Source: Bacillota bacterium (GTDB taxonomy: Bacteria > Bacillota > Bacilli > Alicyclobacillales > Alicyclobacillaceae). Taken from it: a stretch of DNA of 5,815 nucleotides. Location of the stretch: contig JAKADF010000091.1 of assembly GCA_021820805.1 (NCBI GenBank), positions 1-5,815 of the forward strand, read 5' to 3'. The notes under the pieces were generated by a model. The model was not told the DNA's origin. It worked only from the letters and a program-made list of their open reading frames with translations, and did not search any database. This document shows, piece by piece, positions 1-4,369 of the stretch (positions within the stretch are counted from its first letter, which is position 1; every line of letters starts with the position of its first letter). The translations under genes were made by a program, and so were the position numbers.

Positions 1-292
1 CCATTCCTGTAAAAGCCCATGGCGTTTCTACAGACCGGCCGAATTTTGTATGTCTAAGATCGAGTTGTAAATCTTGGAGATCGTTAAAATTCTTTGCATA
101 CATCCATAGGAATAAATCAGTATCCGCTCGAAACGCTTGCGTTAGATATGCGCCTCGCAGGGTAACTTTATCTTCATATCGCTTAAAGAGATCAATCACT
201 TCTTGATTGGCTGCTTGTTTTTCTGTTTCAGACCACTCTGAATAGCGGGAAGTCACTTTAATAGCTAAATCACTCATGAAAATAGCGTCCAT
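1..292 (-). CDS. Chlorite dismutase / HemQ-like heme protein, N-terminal part (gene continues past the left edge)
   Basis: Ninety-seven N-terminal codons are present and the rest lies outside the window. The start is the ATG at 292, preceded by AAAGGAG (303-309) with 10 nt spacing. The first beta strand (IFMSDLAIKV, residues 4-13) leads into a charged helix (about 21-42). Then come RGAYLTQAFRADTDLFLWMY (46-65) and DLQDLQLDLRHTKFGR (71-86), then ETPWAFTGM. This matches the family pattern of an RTYLTRGLR-DADL-LW strand pair followed by a helix ending in T-LGR. Known members bind heme and act as chlorite dismutases or, in Gram-positives, as coproheme decarboxylases in heme synthesis. The pattern seems closer to the archaeal/actinobacterial type than to canonical Bacillus HemQ. 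The proximal heme histidine should lie beyond the edge, so activity cannot be judged. An in-frame ATG at 328 would add 12 residues but lacks a good ribosome binding site. Confidence 0.78.
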   Translation of the reverse strand, partial: MDAIFMSDLAIKVTSRYSEWSETEKQAANQEVIDLFKRYEDKVTLRGAYLTQAFRADTDLFLWMYAKNFNDLQDLQLDLRHTKFGRSVETPWAFTGM

Positions 293-310
293 GATTCTCA
301 GTCTCCTTTT

Positions 311-389
311 ATTTCGGGCCAAAGCCATCTGTGCGGCTTTCAGAGCAGGTCGATCGATTTCGAACTTGTGTATGCACCGAAATGGCTTT
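311..389 (-). promoter_or_regulatory. Candidate structured leader of the Cld-like gene with competing hairpins
   Basis: Several exact complementary segments lie just upstream of the Cld-like ribosome binding site. AAAGCC (321-326) can pair with GGCTTT (335-340) over an 8-nt loop. Its longer form AAAGCCAT (321-328) can pair instead with ATGGCTTT (382-389). ATTTCG (357-362) pairs with CGAAAT (378-383), and a second ATTTCG copy (311-316) could compete for the same partner. Mutually exclusive stems ending about 10 nt from the ribosome binding site suggest translational or transcriptional control, but no U-tract terminator is formed and I recognise no riboswitch class. Confidence 0.35.
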
Positions 390-457
390 AAAGGGTGAAA
401 CGACCCATATTAGGTTTAGCAAATCAAAAGAGTAGACAGAGTGATTCAGCGCACAAA

Positions 458-486
458 TAGTTAATTAAAGTATATTAACTAATTAA
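458..486. promoter_or_regulatory. AT-rich palindromic element, possible repressor operator
   Basis: TAGTTAAT (458-465) and ATTAACTA (474-481) form a perfect inverted repeat around an 8-nt spacer. An offset pair, TTAATTA (461-467) and TAATTAA (480-486), is nested in the same block. The element lies in the presumed transcript leader, or near a secondary promoter, of the leftward Cld-like gene: the minus strand reads TATACT at 474-469, a possible -10, but no good -35 is present. The symmetry and size fit a dimeric MarR- or TetR-like site; the regulator is not in the window. Confidence 0.35.
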
Positions 487-503
487 ATATCTAAATATAA
501 TTC

Positions 504-563
504 TTAATGAAATCCGTGCGTTGCAGCTTGTTGGTCCGCATCCTTTCCCAGTTTCGGTGCCAT
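504..563 (-). CDS. Possible 19-residue leader ORF upstream of the Cld-like gene
   Basis: ATG at 563 opens 19 codons ending in TAA (504-506); the peptide begins MAPKLGKDADQQ and ends THGFH. It lies about 44 nt downstream of the predicted minus-strand transcription start, so it would be the first reading frame of the leftward transcript. Only a weak GAG precedes the start at 6 nt. The frame is open further upstream into hydrophobic codons, but those overlap the promoter and have no start codon. It could be a leader peptide, a relic of a gene end, or chance. Confidence 0.2.
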   Translation of the reverse strand: MAPKLGKDADQQAATHGFH

Positions 564-591
564 GATGCTCAAACAAAGTGAAAATATAATA

Positions 592-621
592 TTGACAAAA
601 AGTAAGTATCTAGATTATCGT
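592..621 (+). promoter_or_regulatory. Predicted sigma-A promoter reading toward wrbA
   Basis: A perfect -35 box TTGACA (592-597) is followed after 18 nt by TATCGT (616-621), a 4-of-6 match to the -10 consensus. Transcription would start near 628-630 and give a leader of about 200 nt before the wrbA start at 829. The weak -10 beside a perfect -35 is compatible with a regulated promoter. The -35 overlaps the left operator-like repeat. Confidence 0.5.
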
Positions 622-651
622 AGTCTCGTATGATACTTACAATTTGTAAGT
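593..651. promoter_or_regulatory. Pair of TTAC-N5-GTAA-type operators (DUF24/HxlR-like) around the divergent promoters
   Basis: The right site is a perfect repeat: ACTTAC (635-640), AATTT, GTAAGT (646-651), containing TTAC-N5-GTAA at 637-649. The left site is imperfect: TGAC (593-596), AAAAA, GTAA (602-605). In addition GTAAGTATC (602-610) and GATACTTAC (632-640) form a perfect 9-bp inverted repeat linking the two. Each site covers the -35 of one promoter and lies close to the start point of the other. From memory, B. subtilis CatR, a DUF24/MarR-like quinone-sensing repressor, recognises TTAC-N5-GTAA at the -35 and start of catDE, and YodB sites are related. Control by a thiol-based quinone sensor is my inference; no such gene lies in the window. 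Confidence 0.55.
614..642 (-). promoter_or_regulatory. Predicted sigma-A promoter reading toward the Cld-like gene
   Basis: Read on the minus strand, TTGTAA (642-637) and GATAAT (619-614) are separated by exactly 17 nt, matching 4 of 6 and 5 of 6 consensus positions. The -10 overlaps the -10 of the rightward promoter, so the two promoters are interlocked and should compete for polymerase. Its -35 lies inside the perfect operator repeat at 635-651. The leader to the Cld-like start would be about 310 nt. Confidence 0.45.
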
Positions 652-828
652 CATAAATCTAATTTTAGGGTTCTCACATAAACGGTATAAGAAGTCGTTG
701 CTATTTCCTTTTTCTAAGTAATGTATAACGCAATCAGCCAAGTAAAAACTAAATAGGTTCGCAGAATATGCGTTAGTAGCATTCATTACGAAAGCTTTCT
801 GTTTACGCCGCTAATGGAGGGGTTTATT

Positions 829-1440
829 ATGTCGATTAGGCTTGCCGTAATTTATTACAGCTCAACTGGAACAAATTATAAAATGGCTCAAGCTGCAGCT
901 GGCGCAGCGAAAGAAGCGGGAGCTGATGCTAAGGTTTTGAAGGTCCCAGAACTTGCACCTGAAGCAGCGATTGCTTCGAACCCTGTGTGGAAAGCTCATG
1001 TTGAGGCAACACAAGATGTGCCAACTGCTTCAGCTGCCGATATTGAGTGGGCAGACGCAATTATTTTTAGCGTTCCAACCCGGTTTGGAAATGTACCATC
1101 GCAAATGAAGCAATTTCTGGATACATTGGGGGGGCTTTGGGCACAAGGAAAGACTGTGAACAAAGTCGTGAGCGTAATGTCAAGTGCCCAAAACGCACAT
1201 GGCGGACAAGAAGCTACGATACTTTCACTTTATACGACAATGTATCATTGGGGGGCCATTGTTGTTGCTCCTGGATATACTGATAAAGTGTTGTTCGGAG
1301 CAGGTGGGAATCCATATGGCACGAGTGTGACGGCTGCAGCTGATGGAAGTGTATCTGAAGCATCTATTGCAGCAATCAAACATCAAGCAAAACGTGTAGT
1401 GACCATTACGGATTGGATCAAAAAAGGCCAAGCATTATAG
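829..1440 (+). CDS. wrbA: WrbA-type NAD(P)H:quinone oxidoreductase (FMN flavodoxin-like)
   Basis: This is a 203-residue protein, about the usual WrbA length. WrbA enzymes are cytosolic FMN-dependent tetramers that reduce quinones by two electrons to hydroquinones, avoiding semiquinone radicals. The N-terminal strand LAVIYYSSTGTNY (5-17) carries the flavodoxin phosphate-binding loop. FSVPTRFGN (80-88) is the WrbA signature contacting the isoalloxazine ring. FLDTLGGLWAQGK (96-108), SSAQNAHGGQE (118-128) and the late NPYGTS (161-166) are all characteristic, so the protein looks intact. I chose ATG 829 because GGAGGGG (816-822) sits 6 nt before it; the in-frame ATG at 814 overlaps that ribosome binding site. 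It lies downstream of the operator-flanked promoter and 113 nt before the dioxygenase on the same strand with no obvious terminator between, so co-transcription is possible. Confidence 0.94.
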   Translation: MSIRLAVIYYSSTGTNYKMAQAAAGAAKEAGADAKVLKVPELAPEAAIASNPVWKAHVEATQDVPTASAADIEWADAIIFSVPTRFGNVPSQMKQFLDTLGGLWAQGKTVNKVVSVMSSAQNAHGGQEATILSLYTTMYHWGAIVVAPGYTDKVLFGAGGNPYGTSVTAAADGSVSEASIAAIKHQAKRVVTITDWIKKGQAL

Positions 1441-1500
1441 AAGTTAAATTAAATTATCTCCATCAGGACAGCTGTTAAAATAAATGCGGCTTGCCTGGTG

Positions 1501-1530
1501 TTGAACAAGTAGTACTATGATGACTATGAA
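1501..1530 (+). promoter_or_regulatory. Possible secondary promoter before the dioxygenase gene
   Basis: TTGAAC (1501-1506) and TATGAA (1525-1530) are 18 nt apart, matching 4 of 6 consensus positions each. A better -10-like TATGAT (1516-1521) nearby lacks a well-placed -35. This may give the dioxygenase gene expression independent of wrbA. The ribosome binding site AAGGGGAG follows at 1538-1545. Confidence 0.3.
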
Positions 1531-1553
1531 ATATTTTAAGGGGAGAAGTTGGG

Positions 1554-2333
1554 ATGGTACCGTCTATATTCATTGCTCATGGGTCGCCTTTACTTGCGGT
1601 TGAGAATAATGAGTATACGCAATTTCTTAATAATTTTGTTCGAACATTCCCGCGTCCGAAAGCAATAGTGCTGTTTTCCGCCCATTATGAATCTTCTGTT
1701 CAAAAGGTAAGTGAAATAGATGAATATCAGATGATTTATGATTTTGGCGGATTCCCGGACGAGCTATACCAGATTAAATATCCTGCGAAGGGCGAATCCA
1801 ATATTGCGTCTGAGATTAAATCTCTTTTTTTAGAAAAAGGTGTGCCTTTCGATGTCGAAACAAAAAGAGGGCTTGACCATGGGGCATGGGTAGTGCTTCG
1901 ATTATTGTATCCAGATGCCGATATTCCCGTTGTAGCCATGTCTGTGGATCCATCTTTAACCCCAGAAGAGCAGTATAACGTAGGGAAGGCTTTGGCCGTA
2001 CTGCGCGAGAAAGAAGTTTTAATTATTGGCAGCGGCGGTACCGTTCATAATCTTCGTGCATTGCGCTGGCAAGATGATGGGCATGTAGATAAGTGGGCAA
2101 TCGATTTTGATGACTGGTTATTGCAGCATCTGGTTAATTGGGATCTTTCGTCTCTTTTTAAATACGATTCTCTCGCAAACACAGCTAAGTTTGCAGTGCC
2201 TCCTTATGGAAACGAGCACTTTATTCCGATTTTCTATGCGATGGGTGCAGCTGATACTGGTCGAATCGCAAAATTAGTACATCGCAGTTACAGGTACGGT
2301 AACCTTAGTCAAAGTGTCTGGCAATTTAATTGA
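1554..2333 (+). CDS. DODA-type extradiol aromatic ring-opening dioxygenase (LigB/YgiD family)
   Basis: This is a 259-residue class III extradiol dioxygenase, close to the family's usual 260 or so. These cytosolic enzymes use a non-heme divalent metal (Fe in characterised dioxygenases, Zn in some structures) to cleave catecholic rings, for example DOPA. The metal-ligand histidines are recognisable: H9 in IAHGSP (7-12), H44 in FSAHYES (41-47), H165 in GGTVHNLRAL (161-170) and H222 in NEHFIP (220-225). Other signatures are YDFGGFPDELYQIKYP (62-77), GLDHGAWVVLRLLYP (106-120) and AMGAAD (229-234). The usual HPTPEH near the last ligand reads PPYGNEH here, so the first histidine of that box is absent. 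ATG 1554 has AAGGGGAG 8 nt upstream. Next to wrbA, a role in clearing catechols or hydroquinones is plausible; the substrate cannot be read from sequence. Confidence 0.93.
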   Translation: MVPSIFIAHGSPLLAVENNEYTQFLNNFVRTFPRPKAIVLFSAHYESSVQKVSEIDEYQMIYDFGGFPDELYQIKYPAKGESNIASEIKSLFLEKGVPFDVETKRGLDHGAWVVLRLLYPDADIPVVAMSVDPSLTPEEQYNVGKALAVLREKEVLIIGSGGTVHNLRALRWQDDGHVDKWAIDFDDWLLQHLVNWDLSSLFKYDSLANTAKFAVPPYGNEHFIPIFYAMGAADTGRIAKLVHRSYRYGNLSQSVWQFN

Positions 2334-2355
2334 TGTGTAATTAGTTGTTAGGAAT

Positions 2356-2395
2356 AAAAGAAGTCGGGCATACGTACGTGCCTACTTCTTTTTTT
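2356..2395 (+). terminator. Intrinsic terminator of the dioxygenase transcript
   Basis: AAAAGAAGT (2356-2364) pairs with ACTTCTTTT (2384-2392), and the inner GGCA (2367-2370) pairs with TGCC (2379-2382) around an 8-nt palindromic loop. A run of seven T (2389-2395) follows. It starts 22 nt after the dioxygenase stop, so the next gene needs its own promoter. Confidence 0.88.
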
Positions 2396-2432
2396 ATAAA
2401 CAAGCTTAAATATCCTTATAAAGGAATATACG

Positions 2433-2460
2433 TTTTAAAACAGAATGTTCAGATTATGAT
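2433..2460 (+). promoter_or_regulatory. Weak promoter candidate for the 71-residue ORF, with a nearby small palindrome
   Basis: TATGAT (2455-2460) is a good -10, but the best -35 at suitable spacing is only TTTTAA (2433-2438, 16 nt away). Just upstream TCCTT (2413-2417), ATA, AAGGA (2421-2425) is a perfect short palindrome that may be an operator. A start near 2467 would give a very short leader carrying the ribosome binding site at 2471-2479. Confidence 0.3.
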
Positions 2461-2482
2461 TCTTTTAACAGGGGAGAGGTAT

Positions 2483-2698
2483 ATGAACTCGATTTGGGAA
2501 TTAGATTCTGAACATATTGCAGCGTATACGGAAAATTTGACTATAATGCATCATATTTCAAAATACCCGGTGATGGCTACTTACTATCGTGCCGGTAAGA
2601 TGTTTGCAATTCAATATAAAGTTCCAAGCCAGCATGAGTATATTGTAAGTAAATTACTGCAGGGTGACTATGTCGTTAACAGCAACATAAAATCCTAA
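2483..2698 (+). CDS. Small protein of unknown function (71 residues)
   Basis: I do not recognise this protein. ATG 2483 follows GGGGAGAGG (2471-2479), a good ribosome binding site. The frame stays open back to a TTG at 2345, but that stretch contains the upstream terminator and is not credible as coding. The product is soluble-looking, with no signal peptide or membrane span. It begins MNSIWELDSEHIAAYTENLT, a likely helix, and continues HHISKYPVMATYYRAGKMFA, then IQYKVPS, reading as a beta hairpin followed by a short helix (EYIVSKLLQG, 54-63). The aromatic-rich YYRAGKMFAIQY core suggests a real fold. Its stop overlaps the end of the opposing metallophosphoesterase pseudogene by 4 nt. It could be an accessory gene or an orphan; function is unknown. 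Confidence 0.6.
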   Translation: MNSIWELDSEHIAAYTENLTIMHHISKYPVMATYYRAGKMFAIQYKVPSQHEYIVSKLLQGDYVVNSNIKS

Positions 2699-3359
2699 GA
2701 ATAAAGGTTAATTGTGTATTGGTTTATCCATGTATGATGAGTGAAATCCCTTCCTTTCACGACAACTATATCATGGTACGCTTGAACGTATAGTCCTTCG
2801 CTGTCTCCAATAAATCGATGGTTTGACGTGTATGGGTTGCGGACACAAGAATCATTGAACATTGAGAACTTGTTTTTATACATGGAGTAAGCTTCGTTTT
2901 TCAATGTTCTGTGGCTGTGCCCTGAGAAAAAAAGCACTTGGGGATAATTATTTAAGACTTTTCGTAATTTTTGTGAGAAGTAGAATTAAATTCATGATTT
3001 CCAATCGCAAACAGGGTAGTTTTTGGATGTGGAGAGGAGTACAAAACTTTCAGCATGTCATCATAATCTTTTTGCATGCCTGTTACAGTCAGATCTCCGT
3101 TAATGTTTAATCCGTTCATGTTTGGATTTATATTGTGCATGTCAAGTAAAGCGTATCTAAATTTTCTTTGTGCCGTTAAATCATGGTAGGGGAACCCCCA
3201 GTCTGATTTCCCAGCGCGTAAATGAATATCGCTTATTACGCTGAAACATAAGTCAGGATCGTTTGATGATGAAGAAGCGTTTACCTTACAAACAAAAAAC
3301 GTCAAACACAGCAACATTACGCTATAGAAAATTAGGAATTTTATGAATTGATTTTTCAC
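2695..3359 (-). pseudogene. Secreted calcineurin-like metallophosphoesterase, inactivated by internal deletion and frameshift
   Basis: The gene starts at GTG 3359, directly after an in-frame TGA and with a poor ribosome binding site. Residues 1-28 are a Sec signal peptide: basic start, hydrophobic core, probable cleavage after VNA. The mature part carries SDIH (43-46), NGD (87-89) and GNHE (120-123), the first metal-binding motifs of the family. After GNHEFN (codon at 2987-2985) homology breaks. The original frame stops at 2952-2954, while recognisable family sequence resumes two bases out of frame as QKLRKVLNNYP, then FFSGHSHRTLKN, the last metal-binding box. It continues with GDSEGLYVQAY and VVVKGRDF to the stop at 2695. 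Intact relatives have a long segment between GNHE and GHSH, estimated here at 100 residues or more, so a non-triplet deletion most likely removed it. A sequencing error alone would not explain the missing block. Confidence 0.85.
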
Positions 3360-3410
3360 TCAGTATCAATCTGCCCGTTATAAACCTTTATAAATAGAAG
3401 AGAAGATATC

Positions 3411-3433
3411 AAAAGCCCTCATAGAGGGCTTTT
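3411..3433 (-). terminator. Perfect 10-bp hairpin, probable terminator of the 29-codon ORF
   Basis: AAAAGCCCTC (3411-3420) and GAGGGCTTTT (3424-3433) form a perfect stem with a 3-nt loop. The only T-run is the four that close the stem, so termination may be modest, and the symmetry could let it act on both strands. On the minus strand it lies 29 nt after the stop of the ORF at 3552-3463 and about 50 nt before the pseudogene start, where it would insulate the two. Confidence 0.65.
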
Positions 3434-3462
3434 GTGTAGATTGATCGATTGTATTAGGTACT

Positions 3463-3552
3463 TTAGTGTTCGACTAAACTACTTATGGGAACCTCCTGTT
3501 TGTTTTCAGGCTGGCCAATTGGATAAATCCTTACTGTTCTTTGTGTGTTCAC
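3463..3552 (-). CDS. Possible very small gene (29 residues) with strong ribosome binding site and terminator
   Basis: GTG at 3552 opens 29 codons ending in TAA (3463-3465). AGGAGGG (3567-3561) precedes it with ideal 8-nt spacing, one of the best ribosome binding sites in the window. An in-frame TAG upstream excludes a longer start. The peptide starts MNTQRTVRIYPIGQPENKQE and ends SSLVEH; it is polar, with no membrane span or signal. A perfect hairpin follows the stop. The adjacent +2 frame continues LKYLIQSINLH, so it might instead be the start of a longer gene cut by a frameshift, or a remnant. I recognise no family. No convincing promoter was found, though a TTGACA lies at 3685-3680. Confidence 0.45.
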   Translation of the reverse strand: MNTQRTVRIYPIGQPENKQEVPISSLVEH

Positions 3553-3730
3553 AAAAGGTTCCCTCCTCTGTTGCTAATTTGTGCACATATGGGCATAGAT
3601 ATACTGATTTTCAAGATTGAAGGGAATCGGACTCCTATTTAGATGAAAATAAAGTACCAGCTTATTTTTCATGTGGAACTGTCAATCCTAGCCTTATACA
3701 CAGGATAACCTTTGGAAGGGTTAATTTTAA

Positions 3731-4309
3731 ATGAAGAAAAAAGAAGGTATGTGTCCTCATTGTAAAAAGATATGGTTAATCTCCGAATTAGTTGGATCCG
3801 ATTACGCCTGTCCTTTTTGTGGTTATAAGCTGAAATTTGGGTCTGTAGTTCCTGTAAAAAGCGCAAGAGGAAAAGTGCTTACGCCTTGTACGGTTGATCG
3901 AGCAAATAAAGAAGTGACTGCGGGCCGAGCACGGTGGGACATGTTTGGTATTTTGTGGCTTTATGATGCACCAGAAAATAATGCGCTTTACAGACGTATT
4001 GTATTTACACGTGACCATAGTACTTGTTTGTGGTGCGGGGAAGAAGCAACAACGGTAGACCACATTATCCCATACTCAGAAGGCGGTCCGTACCATCCTG
4101 TTAACCTATTTTGTGCTTGTGAAAAGTGCAATCAAAAACGAAAAAATGACGATGTTATCTTGTTTTTGGAATTGTTGGCGGGGGAGGGCTCTCCGTCCCC
4201 ATATGCGGACTATGTCCTTGAACGTTATGCCTTAGCCTGTTCGTTTGTAGGCCGTATTCGAGAGAGCGAGAACGTAAGCAAGATTGATACAACGTTTTCT
4301 AAAAGTTGA
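3731..4309 (+). CDS. HNH endonuclease-family protein with N-terminal zinc ribbon
   Basis: This is a 192-residue protein starting at ATG 3731, with GGAAGGG (3714-3720) 10 nt upstream. Residues 8-30 form a zinc ribbon, CPHC then CPFC (C8, C11, C27, C30). A middle strand-helix segment, LTPCTVDRANKEVTAGRARW (50-69), resembles the P-x-RA-x-GRA module that precedes the nuclease in many stand-alone HNH proteins. The HNH core spans about 88-141: RRIVFTRD, then C99-x2-C102, the DHIIP box (D110, H111) followed by EGG, N125, and C130-x2-C133-N134. Structural zinc cysteines and the catalytic His/Asn positions are all present, so it looks active. Such proteins nick or cut DNA and occur as stand-alone nucleases, phage genes or homing/restriction enzymes; nothing nearby shows which. 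No recombinase, methylase or phage gene adjoins it. Confidence 0.87.
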   Translation: MKKKEGMCPHCKKIWLISELVGSDYACPFCGYKLKFGSVVPVKSARGKVLTPCTVDRANKEVTAGRARWDMFGILWLYDAPENNALYRRIVFTRDHSTCLWCGEEATTVDHIIPYSEGGPYHPVNLFCACEKCNQKRKNDDVILFLELLAGEGSPSPYADYVLERYALACSFVGRIRESENVSKIDTTFSKS

Positions 4310-4311
4310 AA

Positions 4312-4334
4312 GCCCCCTAAGTCAAAAAGGGGGC
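4312..4334 (-). terminator. GC-rich hairpin between HNH gene and murB, shared terminator
   Basis: GCCCCC (4312-4317) pairs with GGGGGC (4329-4334) across an 11-nt loop. Read on the minus strand the stem ends in GGGGGC followed by TTTCAAC, a short U-run, 36 nt after the murB stop. On the plus strand it follows the HNH stop by 2 nt but is followed by AAAATTT, so it is a weaker terminator in that direction. It lies between the two converging genes. Confidence 0.65.
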
Positions 4335-4369
4335 AAAATTTATATGCAAATTCTTGTATCTTAAGCCTT

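Larger units (their letters stand above)
293..828. other. Long divergent intergenic / regulatory region
   Basis: This gap of 536 bases separates the leftward Cld-like gene from rightward wrbA and holds no convincing protein gene. From left to right it contains the ribosome binding site and hairpin-rich leader of the Cld-like gene (about 303-389), an AT-rich palindromic block (458-486), a possible 19-codon leader ORF on the minus strand (563-504), and overlapping divergent promoters flanked by two inverted-repeat operators (592-651). The remaining 175 bases before wrbA would be its untranslated leader; I see no clear structure there. The wrbA ribosome binding site is GGAGGGG at 816-822. Confidence 0.7.

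Noticed and set aside
293..328. Extension of the Cld-like protein to ATG 328, or further to an open frame beginning near 415
   Set aside because: The family's first beta strand starts right after ATG 292, which has the strong ribosome binding site; the upstream codons have no homology I recognise and no ribosome binding site.
814..828. wrbA start at ATG 814
   Set aside because: This ATG is part of the GGAGGGG ribosome binding site that serves ATG 829, and WrbA proteins normally begin directly with the first beta strand.
2345..2482. Longer version of the 71-residue ORF starting at TTG 2345
   Set aside because: The extension runs through the strong dioxygenase terminator hairpin and has no ribosome binding site, while ATG 2483 has a good one.
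2862..3110. Plus-strand ORF across the metallophosphoesterase junction
   Set aside because: It is antisense to recognisable phosphoesterase sequence and has no ribosome binding site; a shadow frame.
3487..3563. Inverted repeat GGGAACC (3487-3493) / GGTTCCC (3557-3563)
   Set aside because: The 63-nt loop and the fact that one arm abuts a ribosome binding site make a functional hairpin or a transposon end unlikely; no target duplication was seen.
3432..3620. Plus-strand 62-codon ORF
   Set aside because: No ribosome binding site and an odd, cysteine- and aromatic-rich translation. It is antisense to the better-supported 29-codon ORF and runs out of the terminator hairpin.
3731..4309. IscB/Cas9-like RNA-guided nuclease or homing endonuclease
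   Set aside because: Only the HNH core and a short RA/GRA motif are shared. There is no RuvC domain, the length is 192 residues, and no intron, guide RNA or transposon end is visible.
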